From positions 512,996 through 576,995 of the forward strand of contig NZ_WAAU01000003.1 in assembly GCF_008806755.1 (NCBI RefSeq): DNA of 64,000 bases, read 5' to 3'. The position numbers and the translations under genes are program-made. The DNA comes from Tenacibaculum aiptasiae (GTDB taxonomy: Bacteria; Bacteroidota; Bacteroidia; Flavobacteriales; Flavobacteriaceae). Under the pieces are notes generated by a model. The model ran no database searches and had not been told where the DNA came from. It saw only the letters and a list, made by a program, of their open reading frames with translations. Shown here one piece after another: positions 26,152 through 36,067 of this stretch (its first letter is position 1; each line of letters opens with the position of its first letter).

Positions 26152-26294
26152 TTTTCAAATTTTAAATAGTGTGAGACATTTGATTACTTTTGACGCGTTT
26201 TTTTTCAATACATTACAAAATATTTTAAATTAGGTTAAAAATCTAATAAAATCAACTAAGTTTATACTTATAATAAATACTATTTAAAAGCTGT

Positions 26295-28721
26295 ATGATA
26301 GAGAATAAGGAGTTAGAATTAGCTTTCAATTTTATAGAAAAAACAGATAGAAATTTATTTTTAACTGGTAAAGCAGGAACAGGAAAAACAACTTTTTTAC
26401 GTAAAATAAAAAATGAAAGTTTAAAAAGAATGGTAGTTGTTGCTCCAACAGGTGTTGCTGCTATCAATGCTAAAGGAGTTACAATTCATTCGTTTTTTCA
26501 ATTGCCTTTTGGACCTATTATTCCTAAATCTCAAAGCCCATATACAGATAGGGTACAACGAAAATTTAGCAAGATTAAGATTGATATAATTAAATCGTTA
26601 GACCTTGTAATTATTGATGAAATAAGTATGGTAAGGGCTGATGTTTTGGACGGTATTGATGAAGTTTTACGTCGTTATAAAAACAGAAATAAAGTATTTG
26701 GAGGAGCACAAGTATTAATGATTGGAGATTTGCAACAACTTTCTCCTGTAATTAGACCTAATGATTGGTCTATTTTAAGTTCTTATTATAAAACAGCTTA
26801 TTTTTTTAGTAGCATAGCCTTTCAAGAAGCTGATGCTATTAGTGTTGAGTTAAAACATATTTACCGACAGCAAGATGAAGGTTTTATCAAGCTTTTAAAT
26901 GAAGTACGTACCAATACACTATCAGAAGCGTCAGCAAAACTATTGAATAATCAATATGAACCAGAATTTGAACCTCAAAAAGAAGATGGTTATATAACGC
27001 TAACAACACATAACAAAAAAGCAGATACGATAAACCAAGAGGAATTAGATAAAATTACAACAAAAGCAATAACATATACGGCGGAAGTTTATAAAGATTT
27101 CAACGAGAAAAACTACCCTAATGATGAGCATTTATCTTTAAAAGTTGGAGCGCAGGTAATGTTTATCAAAAACGATAGTTCACCAGAAAAAAGATATTAT
27201 AATGGGAAAATAGGAACAGTTCTTTTGTTGGAAGAAGATACAGTTACTGTTAAGTGTTCCGATAATGATATTATTGAAACGACAGTTGAAACTTGGGAAA
27301 ATATATCTTATAGTCTGGATTCGGAAAGTAAAGAAATTTCAGAGAAGCTGGAAGGCTCTTATACGCAAATACCTTTAAGATTAGCATGGGCAATAACCAT
27401 ACATAAAAGTCAAGGATTAACTTTTGATAAAGCTATTATTGATGCTGAATCATCATTTGCACACGGGCAAACATATGTAGCGTTAAGTAGATGTAAAACT
27501 CTTGAAGGAATTGTGTTAAAAACACCTATTAAATCTTCAAGTATCATTAACGATAATTCAGTAAAAAGTTTCAATAAGCAAGTAGAAGAAAATGTGCCTA
27601 CTAATGACGATTTAGAAAAATCGAAAAGGAAGTTTCAAATAAATTTAATTAATGACCTATTTAGTTATCATGAGTTTTTACAGCCTGTAGCACGTTTAAT
27701 AGATATATATTATAATAATCAAACTTCTTTGCAGGGAAATGTCATAGAGCCTCTGAAAAAGATAAAAGATGAAGGAGTTGTACCTTTACTTAAAGTTGCA
27801 AATTCATTTAAAATACAATTAGAAAATTTAGCTATCAAAGAAGATGAGATAAATGATAATCTTATTCAAGAGAGATATATTAAAGCCCTAGCATATTTTA
27901 AAAAAGAAACTACAGAAAAGATTATAGATGTGTTTGAAACTTTTTCATACAGCACAGATAATTCTGCAGTAGAAAAAGATATAGAAAAACAAGTATCAGC
28001 TTTTGAAGATTTTCTAAGAATAAAAAAAATATTATTTAGCTCATTATCTTCTGAGTTTTCAACAGAAGAGTTTTTAAAAGTAAGAGCAAAAGCTATTCTT
28101 GATAAACCAGAGAAAAAGAAGAAAAAGAGAGCTGTTGTAACTTCAACAGCACATCAAAAATTATTTGAAGAATTGCAGTTATTTAGAACAAGTGTCTCTA
28201 ATTCAGAAGATATTCCACCATTTCAAGTTTTTACACAAAAAACATTATTTGAGCTATGCGAATTGTTGCCAATGGATAAATCTCAACTTATAAAAGTAAA
28301 TGGAATGGGGAAAATTAGAGTTAATAAATATGGTGATGAAATATTAGAAATTATTAATGATTATGCAAAAGCTAATAATCTCAAATCACAAATTGAAATT
28401 GTAGAAATAGAGAAAGACAAACGTAATACTAAAGATATTACATTTGATTTATACAAGGAAGGTTTGAATACAGAAGAAATTGCAGCAAAACGTGGTTTGG
28501 TTATAGGTACTATTGAAGGACATTTATCACATTTTGTTACTCAAGGAGATATTGAAATAACAGAATTATTCAGCGATAAAAAGCTTGAAAAGGCTAAAAG
28601 AATTATCAATGCTACAGGTTTAGATAATTTATCTAAAGTAAAAGAGATTGTAGAAGATGAGTATACTTGGGGAGAATTGCGAATGATTGTAGCATGGATG
28701 AGGTCTAACTTTAGAAATTAA
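26295..28721 (+). CDS. PIF1-like helicase with HRDC and RecQ-type HTH tail
   Basis: An 808-residue SF1B helicase. Walker A GKAGTGKT (25-32), Walker B IIDEISM (about 106-112), then IGDLQQLSPV, VGAQVMFIKND and the closing helicase motif AWAITIHKSQGLTFDKAIID with YVALSRCK. The C-terminal third adds an HRDC-like domain (about 615-690; LFELCELLPMDKSQLIKVNG) and a helix-turn-helix region like the RecQ-tail HTH_40 (YKEGLNTEEIAAKRGLVIGT). Both extra parts bind nucleic acid in RecQ proteins. Likely role: 5'-3' unwinding at stalled forks, R-loops or G4 DNA. Confidence 0.88.
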   Translation: MIENKELELAFNFIEKTDRNLFLTGKAGTGKTTFLRKIKNESLKRMVVVAPTGVAAINAKGVTIHSFFQLPFGPIIPKSQSPYTDRVQRKFSKIKIDIIKSLDLVIIDEISMVRADVLDGIDEVLRRYKNRNKVFGGAQVLMIGDLQQLSPVIRPNDWSILSSYYKTAYFFSSIAFQEADAISVELKHIYRQQDEGFIKLLNEVRTNTLSEASAKLLNNQYEPEFEPQKEDGYITLTTHNKKADTINQEELDKITTKAITYTAEVYKDFNEKNYPNDEHLSLKVGAQVMFIKNDSSPEKRYYNGKIGTVLLLEEDTVTVKCSDNDIIETTVETWENISYSLDSESKEISEKLEGSYTQIPLRLAWAITIHKSQGLTFDKAIIDAESSFAHGQTYVALSRCKTLEGIVLKTPIKSSSIINDNSVKSFNKQVEENVPTNDDLEKSKRKFQINLINDLFSYHEFLQPVARLIDIYYNNQTSLQGNVIEPLKKIKDEGVVPLLKVANSFKIQLENLAIKEDEINDNLIQERYIKALAYFKKETTEKIIDVFETFSYSTDNSAVEKDIEKQVSAFEDFLRIKKILFSSLSSEFSTEEFLKVRAKAILDKPEKKKKKRAVVTSTAHQKLFEELQLFRTSVSNSEDIPPFQVFTQKTLFELCELLPMDKSQLIKVNGMGKIRVNKYGDEILEIINDYAKANNLKSQIEIVEIEKDKRNTKDITFDLYKEGLNTEEIAAKRGLVIGTIEGHLSHFVTQGDIEITELFSDKKLEKAKRIINATGLDNLSKVKEIVEDEYTWGELRMIVAWMRSNFRN

Positions 28722-28723
28722 AA

Positions 28724-29806
28724 ATGGTTGTATCCTATCTTGAAGTTTTTACTTTAATAGCTATAGTACATTGCTTTGTGTTAAGCTTAGTAATTTTGTT
28801 TTCTAAGTTTTTAAGAAGTTCAACTAATAGATATTTGGGAATTACACTTATAATTATATCTATTATTGGTATGAATAATTGGTTTTGGGATTTGAATAAG
28901 AACCCAGTTATAATTCAATTTTTAGACTTTTTTTTATGGCAATTTTTATATCCGGTAACATTATTGTTGTTTTTTTATAAGGCTACAAAAAGTTCTATAT
29001 ACAAAAGAACTAAAGCATTACTTTTTTTACCATTTGTAGTATTAACGATATGTAATATTATAGTTAGTTTAGAAAATATTTATGGCTTATATAAGTTGCC
29101 GTTTATAACAAAGGATTCAGTTTCATTTTTTTATAAAGCAATAAGTTTATGTTCTATTATTTTTCCCTTTATTGTTTTACTGCCCTCCTTTTGGTTACTA
29201 TTTGTTAAAACACAAAAATCTACTATAAAATGGTTGCGAGTATTTTGGGTAATTTTTGCACTAATAGAAATTTATGGTTTTCTATTGGAATTTCATAGGT
29301 TTTTATACTTAGAACGCAAGTCATTAAATTATTTATGGATAGGAGTTTCTTTATTGATGTATTGGATAATTTATATAGGTATTTATCGATTTAAATTGTC
29401 TAACGAACAATATGAAATAAGAGAGTATTTAAAAACAAAAAAAGTCAATGCAACTAATGAAGTAATAGAAAATCCGATAATAAAAGAGTTCATTCGTTTA
29501 TTATCAGATGAACATATTCATAGAAATTCACAATTAAATAGAGACTTTGTAGCAGAAAAACTAGGAATAAGCCCAGGCTATTTATCTCAACTAATAAAAG
29601 AAAGTCCGTATAAGAGCTTTTCAGATATAGTTAATAAATATCGAATAGAAGATGTAAAAGAAATGTTGATAGACTCTGGTTTTTCAAATTATAGTTTATT
29701 AGCAATAGGTTTAGAAGTTGGTTTTAATTCAAAGGCAACGTTTTTCAATGCTTTTAAAAAATATACAGGAATCACTCCGAGCGAGTATCAAAAACAATAT
29801 AAATAA
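28724..29806 (+). CDS. Membrane-bound AraC-family regulator
   Basis: A 360-residue protein. The N-terminal 230 residues hold about seven membrane helices (starting VFTLIAIVHCFVLSLVILFS), and the C-terminus is an AraC DNA-binding domain (LNRDFVAEKLGISPGYLSQLIKE, then LLAIGLEVGFNSKATFFNAFKKYTGITPSEYQKQ). This arrangement is common in Bacteroidota and implies sensing in the membrane. It starts 2 nt after the helicase stop, so it may be co-transcribed with it, and it ends 85 nt before the amidohydrolase gene, whose promoter carries an inverted repeat. Confidence 0.9.
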   Translation: MVVSYLEVFTLIAIVHCFVLSLVILFSKFLRSSTNRYLGITLIIISIIGMNNWFWDLNKNPVIIQFLDFFLWQFLYPVTLLLFFYKATKSSIYKRTKALLFLPFVVLTICNIIVSLENIYGLYKLPFITKDSVSFFYKAISLCSIIFPFIVLLPSFWLLFVKTQKSTIKWLRVFWVIFALIEIYGFLLEFHRFLYLERKSLNYLWIGVSLLMYWIIYIGIYRFKLSNEQYEIREYLKTKKVNATNEVIENPIIKEFIRLLSDEHIHRNSQLNRDFVAEKLGISPGYLSQLIKESPYKSFSDIVNKYRIEDVKEMLIDSGFSNYSLLAIGLEVGFNSKATFFNAFKKYTGITPSEYQKQYK

Positions 29807-29860
29807 GTATTGATTTCTTAGAATCTAACATTTTTAAACTCCTTAAACCCTTGATGTAAT

Positions 29861-29888
29861 TAGGTTTGCTGAAAAATTAAAGCAAACC
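29861..29888 (+). promoter_or_regulatory. -7 box and overlapping inverted repeat upstream of the amidohydrolase
   Basis: TAGGTTTG (29861-29868) fits the -7 consensus. An 8-bp inverted repeat GGTTTGCT-N10-AGCAAACC (29863-29888) overlaps it and the expected start site, ending 3 nt before the ATG. It could be an operator or a 5' hairpin that affects translation. Confidence 0.5.
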
Positions 29889-29891
29889 ATT

Positions 29892-31205
29892 ATGATAAAA
29901 TTCAATTTTAAAGTATTACTTTTTTTCTTCATAGTAATTACAAATAGTCAAGCTCAAAACAAAAAAATACTTATAAAAAACGTGCATATAATTCCAATGG
30001 ATGTAGATACCATTCTGAAAAATTATAATGTACTTATTCATAAAAACAGAATTGAAAAAATAGCACCAAATTCATCTTTGTTAAAATGGAAGTATGATAC
30101 ATTAATTAAAGGAACTAATAAATATTTGCTACCAGGATTTGCAGAAATGCATTTCCATAATCAAACTGATATTAAAAATGAATTCAAGTTATTAGTAGCT
30201 AATGGTATTACTTCAGCAAGAAATATGGCTGAGGATAAAAAGCAAGATCAAATCAAAAACAAAAAGCTATCAGAAAAATTAACCATTGCTCCTAAATATT
30301 ATACCACAGGACCCTATTTACAAAGAAAAGATTTGAAAACGGAAGAAGAAGTAGTGTCCGTAGTTTCATATCATAAAAAAAGAGGATATGATTATATAAA
30401 GTTAGCTGACAACTTACCTAAGAATATTTATTTAAAGTTGTTAAGAGAGGCGCAAAAAAATCAATTAGAAGTAATTGGTCATGGACAAAGAAAAATGCCT
30501 TTAGAATATTCCTTACGAATGAAATCGATAGCACATATAGAAGAGTTTATGAATATCTTTTCTGAAAAAGAAAGAGAAAGTTCAGTTTTTTTGAAAAAAG
30601 CTGCTAAACAAATTAAAACGAGTGGAGTGTATGTGTCACCAACATTAGGAATATTCGATATGATTAGTAATTATGCTGATAATGATAGACATGAAGAACT
30701 TCTTAAAAAAGAAGAGTTGAAATATTTGCCAAATTACTATAAAGATTATTGGGTTTCAGATAGTGTTCATTACCGAAAGTATGAATGGTTTACTTCGAAA
30801 AAATCCTTAAAACGTTTAGCTAAAGAATTACAATGGCAACAAATGTTTACTAAGTTATTACATAATGAAGGAGTTCCTTTATTAACAAGTAGTGATACTT
30901 ATGGTTTATTCTTACCAGGTTTTTCATTACATACAGAACTTGAGTTTATTAATAAATCAGGTTTAACAACTTATGAAACTTTAAAAACTGCAACTATAAT
31001 TCCAGCAAGATATTTTAATGCTGTTTCAGAAGAAGGAAGTGTTAGTGAAGGTAAGAATGCAAATTTGGTTTTATTGGAAGATAATCCTCTTGAAAATATT
31101 ACAAATACAAGGAAAATAGCTGGTGTATTTGTTAAAGGAAACTTCTTGTCAAAAAGTAAGATAGATAAAGTTTTAAGAGAGGTTAAAAACTCTTGTAAAC
31201 AGTAG
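29892..31205 (+). CDS. Exported amidohydrolase (imidazolonepropionase-like)
   Basis: A 437-residue metal-dependent hydrolase with a signal peptide ending near SQAQ (residue 21). The metal motif H-x-H is seen in GFAEMHFHNQ (about 79-88), then IGHGQ (about 195), AHIEEF (about 214) and the catalytic Asp in LTSSDTYG (about 330). The C-terminal composite strand NANLVLLEDNPLENITNTRKI is typical of the family. Periplasmic members act on cyclic amides or dipeptides; the substrate is unknown. The upstream AraC protein may control it. Confidence 0.87.
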   Translation: MIKFNFKVLLFFFIVITNSQAQNKKILIKNVHIIPMDVDTILKNYNVLIHKNRIEKIAPNSSLLKWKYDTLIKGTNKYLLPGFAEMHFHNQTDIKNEFKLLVANGITSARNMAEDKKQDQIKNKKLSEKLTIAPKYYTTGPYLQRKDLKTEEEVVSVVSYHKKRGYDYIKLADNLPKNIYLKLLREAQKNQLEVIGHGQRKMPLEYSLRMKSIAHIEEFMNIFSEKERESSVFLKKAAKQIKTSGVYVSPTLGIFDMISNYADNDRHEELLKKEELKYLPNYYKDYWVSDSVHYRKYEWFTSKKSLKRLAKELQWQQMFTKLLHNEGVPLLTSSDTYGLFLPGFSLHTELEFINKSGLTTYETLKTATIIPARYFNAVSEEGSVSEGKNANLVLLEDNPLENITNTRKIAGVFVKGNFLSKSKIDKVLREVKNSCKQ

Positions 31206-31206
31206 G

Positions 31207-31241
31207 TTTTTAGCTTTTTAAAGCTAAAAATTATTTTTTTT
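31207..31241 (+). terminator. Terminator after the amidohydrolase
   Basis: TTTTAGCTT/AAGCTAAAA stem with a TTTA loop and a following T-rich run, right after the stop codon. Confidence 0.75.
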
Positions 31242-31248
31242 AGTTTTG
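31241..31248 (+). promoter_or_regulatory. -7 promoter box of the T9SS protease gene
   Basis: TAGTTTTG fits TAnnTTTG; leader about 50 nt. Confidence 0.45.
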
Positions 31249-31303
31249 TTTATTGTGTTGATTATTAGTAATTTAGATTTAAATTAACCAAAACCCTTCA
31301 AAA

Positions 31304-33799
31304 ATGAAAAATTATCTTTTCAAAGAGGTACTTTGTGCCCTAATCTTTCTAAGCGCATTAGTCGTAAATGCCCAAAAAGCTTTTAAAATAGGTGATGAAT
31401 TTGACTCAGACATCAAGATTACAAAAACCTATCAAAAGTTTAAAAAGAAAAGTTCAAGTCAACAAAAAAAGGAATTAGTGTATAGCAAAGAGTTTTACTC
31501 TAAAAACTCATCTTACATTAAGTTGTATTTTAAAAATTTTGATTTAGCTCTAGGTGATTATCTAGAAATAATTGGAGCAAAAAGCAAAGAATCATTGATA
31601 TATGGTGGAAAAGGAAAAATTGTTGATAATAGTATGACAACAATTAGTAATTTCTGGTCAAAAGTATTATTTGATGACAAAGTTGAAGTTCGCTTATATT
31701 CATCTGGAAATGTAGGTAAACACAATGGATTTGAAATTGCTAAAGTTGCTTACGGTTTCACACCAAGTAAATTGATTAAAACGGTAGAAAAGCATCAAGG
31801 AAAAACTATTTGTTCTAGCGATAATAAAGAGCGAATAGCTTGTTATAGTGGAACAGATATGTATGAAAAAGCAAAGGCTGTATGTAGACTAATAATTAAT
31901 GGTAGTTCGAGTTGTACAGGTTGGCTATTAGGAAGTGAAGGTCACTTAATGACCAATAATCACTGTATTGGTTCTTCATCTGATGCTCAAAACACAGATT
32001 TTATTTTTAATTATCAGCATCAAAGCTGTACAGGTTCTGCAAATGCTACTCAAAATGTAGTAGCATCTTCAGCTACTTTTGTAAAAACGAGTTCTAGTTT
32101 AGATTATACTTTGGTAAAGCTACCTACTAATCCAACTAGTACATACGGTTATTTAAGTATTAGTCCAACAGTATCATCTGTAGGTGATAGAATTTATATT
32201 CCACAGCACCCAGGAGGAAGAAGAAAAGAAATCTCTGTGAATACCGATACTGGTTTTTCAGAAGTTTCTTGTGTGGGAAGTTGCGGAAATGCTGGAGGAG
32301 CAGGAAAAAGAATGAATTATTATGCAGATACAGAGGGCGGAAGTTCAGGTTCGCCAGTAATTGATTACAATACAAATTTTGTTGTAGCTATTCATAATAC
32401 AGGATTTTGTCCTAATGGATCTTATGGAAGAAGCGACGATTTAATTAGTGCTATTGGTAGTTCTATGCCTGCAAATGGAGTAGGTAGTGGTGGTGGAGGT
32501 AATCCAACCGGATGTTCTAGTACTGTAAATTCTTTTCCTTATGCTCAAAGTTTTGAAACAGGAGATGGATGGACACAAGCCACTGGAGATGATGGTAATT
32601 GGGTAAGAGATGCCTCTGGTACACCTTCAACAGGAACTGGACCTAGTTCTGGCGCTGATGGTAATTATTATATGTTTTTAGAGGCTTCTAATAATAGTAG
32701 TCCTGGTCAAATAGGAGCAAATGCTACAGCTATTTTAGAAAGTCCTTGTTTTAATTTATCAGGAGTAAGCTCTGCAACATTTACTTTTAGTAATCATATG
32801 TATGGAACTAATGTAGGTTCTTTAAGATTAGAAGCTTCTACAAACGGTACCAATTGGACTAGTTTATGGAGTGATTCTGGAAATAAAGGAAACCAATGGA
32901 ATAATCAATCCGTAAATTTGAGCTCATATGTAGGTCAAAATGAAGTAAGATTAAGATTTGTTGGTACAACTGGATCTGGTTGGTCTAGTGATATAGCTAT
33001 TGATAATTTAGCCTTAACCTCTGGAGGAGGAAGTTCTGGATGTTCATCATTAAATTTTAATGATTATACTATTACTTCTTTTTCAAATCAAGACAGCTCA
33101 GGGAATTATTCTGTAGGTTCTGGAGGGGCTTCATTAACCTTAACAAATAATACTTGGAAGTATATTTCTTTAAATTATACAGTTACAGCGAATACTGTGA
33201 TTGAGTTTGAATTTAGTAGTACTTCTCAAGGAGAAATACATGGTATAGGTTTTGAAAACGATAATACTTTAACATCTAGTAGATATTTTAAAGTTCATGG
33301 TACACAAAATTATGGAATCACCAATTTTGATAATTATGCTAGCGGAACCAAGAAATATGTAATTCCTGTAGGTAGTTCTTATACTGGTGCTATGGATAGA
33401 TTAGTGTTTATAAACGATAACGATGGTGGTTCTGGAAATAACTCTACGTTTAGTAATGTGAAAATTTATGAAGGATCATGTGAAAGTTCAAATGTAATAG
33501 TTACAGAATTATTTGATACTAGAGTAGATGTTTTAGGAGATGAAGATGAAGGAATCTTTACATCAGTAAATATTGCTCCAAACCCTATTGAAAAAGGTAA
33601 ATTATTACAATTAGTTGGGCCAGAAAGAAATTTTTCAAATGCATCTTACAAAGTAGTAAATGTATTAGGACAAGTATTGAAAGAAGGAAGTTTATCTGAA
33701 GAAAAAACAATCAATATCGATAAACTGAATTCAGGAATCTATATTTTAAGGTTAGAAAATAAGTTTACTAAGACCAGTAAACGATTTGTGATAGAATAG
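31304..33799 (+). CDS. Secreted trypsin-like serine protease with T9SS sorting domain
   Basis: An 831-residue exported enzyme. Signal peptide to about VVNAQ (24); a prodomain (about 25-165); a chymotrypsin-fold protease resembling lysyl endopeptidases with H220 (LMTNNHCIG), D267 (SSLDYTLVKL) and S348 (GGSSGSPVID), plus several cysteines for disulfides; then an MAM/choice-of-anchor-J-like beta-sandwich (about 405-575), a second beta domain (about 580-730), and a type A T9SS C-terminal domain (about 755-831; IAPNPIEKGKLLQL to the end). It should leave through the T9SS and be released or anchored at the surface to digest external protein. Confidence 0.92.
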   Translation: MKNYLFKEVLCALIFLSALVVNAQKAFKIGDEFDSDIKITKTYQKFKKKSSSQQKKELVYSKEFYSKNSSYIKLYFKNFDLALGDYLEIIGAKSKESLIYGGKGKIVDNSMTTISNFWSKVLFDDKVEVRLYSSGNVGKHNGFEIAKVAYGFTPSKLIKTVEKHQGKTICSSDNKERIACYSGTDMYEKAKAVCRLIINGSSSCTGWLLGSEGHLMTNNHCIGSSSDAQNTDFIFNYQHQSCTGSANATQNVVASSATFVKTSSSLDYTLVKLPTNPTSTYGYLSISPTVSSVGDRIYIPQHPGGRRKEISVNTDTGFSEVSCVGSCGNAGGAGKRMNYYADTEGGSSGSPVIDYNTNFVVAIHNTGFCPNGSYGRSDDLISAIGSSMPANGVGSGGGGNPTGCSSTVNSFPYAQSFETGDGWTQATGDDGNWVRDASGTPSTGTGPSSGADGNYYMFLEASNNSSPGQIGANATAILESPCFNLSGVSSATFTFSNHMYGTNVGSLRLEASTNGTNWTSLWSDSGNKGNQWNNQSVNLSSYVGQNEVRLRFVGTTGSGWSSDIAIDNLALTSGGGSSGCSSLNFNDYTITSFSNQDSSGNYSVGSGGASLTLTNNTWKYISLNYTVTANTVIEFEFSSTSQGEIHGIGFENDNTLTSSRYFKVHGTQNYGITNFDNYASGTKKYVIPVGSSYTGAMDRLVFINDNDGGSGNNSTFSNVKIYEGSCESSNVIVTELFDTRVDVLGDEDEGIFTSVNIAPNPIEKGKLLQLVGPERNFSNASYKVVNVLGQVLKEGSLSEEKTINIDKLNSGIYILRLENKFTKTSKRFVIE

Positions 33800-33811
33800 A
33801 GGATAATCTAT

Positions 33812-33854
33812 AAAAGAAACAGCCCTCTTAAATATTAAGAGGGCTGTTTTATTT
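33812..33854. terminator. Bidirectional terminator between the protease and sufD
   Basis: A 15-bp perfect stem around AACAGCCCTCTTAA with a 3-nt loop; T-rich on both sides. It ends the plus-strand protease and the minus-strand suf unit. Confidence 0.93.
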
Positions 33855-33868
33855 TTTATAATCTAATA

Positions 33869-35182
33869 TTACAAGTCGAAACCAATATTAACACCTAATT
33901 TGTTAGCTATTAATTTATTAATTCTCTTTTTAACTTCAGGTATTTTTACACTTTCTAATACAGTATTAGCAAAAGCATACATTAATAATGCACGAGCTTC
34001 TTTTTTAGGAATACCACGCTGTTGCATATAGAACAATGCTTGTTCATCTAATTGCCCAATAGTACAACCATGAGAGCATTTTACATCATCAGCAAAAATC
34101 TCTAATTGAGGTTTTGCGTTTATCGTTGCTTTGTCACTAATTAAAACATTATTGTTTTGTTGGTAAGCGTTCGTTTTTTGAGCTTCTTTCTCAACAATAA
34201 CTTTACCGTTGAAAACACCAGTAGAACGACCTCCATAAATACCTTTATAGTCTTGGTGACTCTCACAATTTGGTTCTATATGGTGAACTAAAGTATGGTG
34301 ATCAACATGTTGTTTTCCTTCAATAATTGTAATTCCTTTTAAGATAGAATCAATACGCTCTCCTTTTTGGTAGAAATTTAAGTTATTACGTGTAATATTT
34401 CCTCCAAAAGAAAAAGTATGTACAGAACAAACACTTTCCGATTGTTGCTCAATGTAAGTGTTATCTACTAAAGAAGCGTTATCATTATCGTTCTGAATTT
34501 TATAATAATCAACAGTTGAATGTGTATCAGTAAAAATTTCAGTTACTACATTAGTAAGAACAGGGTTATCTGTTAAACTTTGATGACGCTCTATAATTTG
34601 AACATGTGCATTGCGTTCAGCTACTACTAAGTTTCTTGGTTGAACCATAGTAGCATCTTCCTTTCCAGTTGTAAAGTTGATAATTTGTATTGGTTTTTCA
34701 ACTTCTACGTTTCTAGGAATATGAATAAATGCACCTTCAGTAGCAAAAGCAGTATTTAAAGATGTTAAATTATCTTGCTTAGCTATTTTATTGAAATAGT
34801 TTTCAATTACAGGTTTGTACTTAGGTTTAGATAATGCTGCAGAAAGTAAGCATACATCCATACCATCGTGTGTTGTTTCTGATAAGAAAGAGCTGTATTT
34901 ACCATCGATAAAAATAATCTTATAACTATCTATATCGTGAATAAAATATTTCTTTACATCAGCTAATTCTATGGCAATATCATGATCTGGAAATAAGCTA
35001 TAATCTTCTTTTAAAACTGAATTTAAAGAAGTGTATTTCCAAGCTTCTAATTTCTTTGTAGGAAATCCTAATTTTTCAAACTCTTGTAACGCTTTTGTAC
35101 GAATATCATGAATATCAGAATTAACATTCAATCCATTTTCAAAGGCTACATATGATGATAATAATTTCTCTTTTAACTCCAT
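33869..35182 (-). CDS. sufD: Fe-S cluster assembly protein SufD
   Basis: Scaffold subunit of the SufBCD complex that builds Fe-S clusters in the cytoplasm. The 437-residue protein has the long right-handed beta-helix core and the C-terminal SufB/D signature (KCSHGCTIGQLDEQALFYMQQRGIPKKEAR, about 369-398), preceded by IYGGRSTGVFNGKVIVEKEAQKTNAYQ. It is the last gene of the unit, 29 nt after sufC. Confidence 0.96.
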   Translation of the reverse strand: MELKEKLLSSYVAFENGLNVNSDIHDIRTKALQEFEKLGFPTKKLEAWKYTSLNSVLKEDYSLFPDHDIAIELADVKKYFIHDIDSYKIIFIDGKYSSFLSETTHDGMDVCLLSAALSKPKYKPVIENYFNKIAKQDNLTSLNTAFATEGAFIHIPRNVEVEKPIQIINFTTGKEDATMVQPRNLVVAERNAHVQIIERHQSLTDNPVLTNVVTEIFTDTHSTVDYYKIQNDNDNASLVDNTYIEQQSESVCSVHTFSFGGNITRNNLNFYQKGERIDSILKGITIIEGKQHVDHHTLVHHIEPNCESHQDYKGIYGGRSTGVFNGKVIVEKEAQKTNAYQQNNNVLISDKATINAKPQLEIFADDVKCSHGCTIGQLDEQALFYMQQRGIPKKEARALLMYAFANTVLESVKIPEVKKRINKLIANKLGVNIGFDL

Positions 35183-35211
35183 TCTTTCAATGTTTAGTTG
35201 AATCCAACTAA

Positions 35212-35964
35212 TTATGAGTTTACCTCTTCTTTAATCCAATCGTATCCTTTTTCTTCAAGCTTTAAAGCTAAAGAAGCGTCACCTGTTTTTACAATTTTAC
35301 CATCATGTAAAACGTGTACATAATCAGGAACTATATAATCTAATAAACGTTGGTAGTGTGTAATAACTACAACTGCGTTGTTTTCAGATTTTAATTTGTT
35401 TACACCATTAGCAACAATACGTAATGCATCGATATCTAAACCAGAATCTGTTTCATCTAAGATTGCTAATTTAGGCTCTAACATAGCCATTTGGAAAATT
35501 TCATTACGTTTCTTCTCTCCTCCAGAAAAACCTTCATTTAAAGAACGAGATAAGAATTTTCTATCAATTTCTAATAATTCAGATTTTTCACGAATCTTTT
35601 TTAGCATGTCTTTCGCAGGCATTTCTTCTAAACCTTGTGCTTTACGAGATTCGTTAATAGCTGTTTTAATAAAGTTAGTTACAGTAACACCAGGAATTTC
35701 TACTGGATATTGGAATGATAAAAATACTCCTGCATGCGCTCTTTCTTCAGGAGCTAATTCGCTAATATCTTCACCTTCTAACTCGATGTTTCCAGAAGTA
35801 ACTTCATAATTTTCATTACCTGCAATTACAGATGATAAAGTACTTTTTCCTGCACCATTTGGTCCCATGATAGCATGTACCTCTCCAGCTTTAACTTCTA
35901 AATTAATTCCTTTTAGAATGTCTTTGTCTTCTACCTGTGCGTGTAAGTTTTCTATTTTTAACAT
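35212..35964 (-). CDS. sufC: Fe-S cluster assembly ATPase SufC
   Basis: ABC-type ATPase of the SufBCD scaffold. The 250-residue protein has Walker A GPNGAGKS (about 34-41), the signature LNEGFSGGEKKRNEI (about 142-156), Walker B LAILDETDSGLD (about 166-177) and the switch VVVITHYQRLL. It is separated from sufB by a 103-nt gap with no obvious terminator or clear promoter. Confidence 0.97.
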   Translation of the reverse strand: MLKIENLHAQVEDKDILKGINLEVKAGEVHAIMGPNGAGKSTLSSVIAGNENYEVTSGNIELEGEDISELAPEERAHAGVFLSFQYPVEIPGVTVTNFIKTAINESRKAQGLEEMPAKDMLKKIREKSELLEIDRKFLSRSLNEGFSGGEKKRNEIFQMAMLEPKLAILDETDSGLDIDALRIVANGVNKLKSENNAVVVITHYQRLLDYIVPDYVHVLHDGKIVKTGDASLALKLEEKGYDWIKEEVNS

Positions 35965-36067
35965 TGTTCTTATGTTATGTTAGCTATTGCTACGTGTTTT
36001 TTTATTTTGTTTTGGGTAAAGTTGTGTTAAATAACAACTTAACTTAGTGGTTAAAATCAATTAAATT

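Noticed and set aside
26152..26294. Divergent region between DUF547 and helicase as an operator region
   Set aside because: AT-rich with no clear repeats beyond a near-match promoter box.
35965..36067. The 103-nt sufB-sufC gap as a degraded gene or small RNA
   Set aside because: No open frame, hairpin-terminator or promoter of note was visible; it is probably just a spacer.
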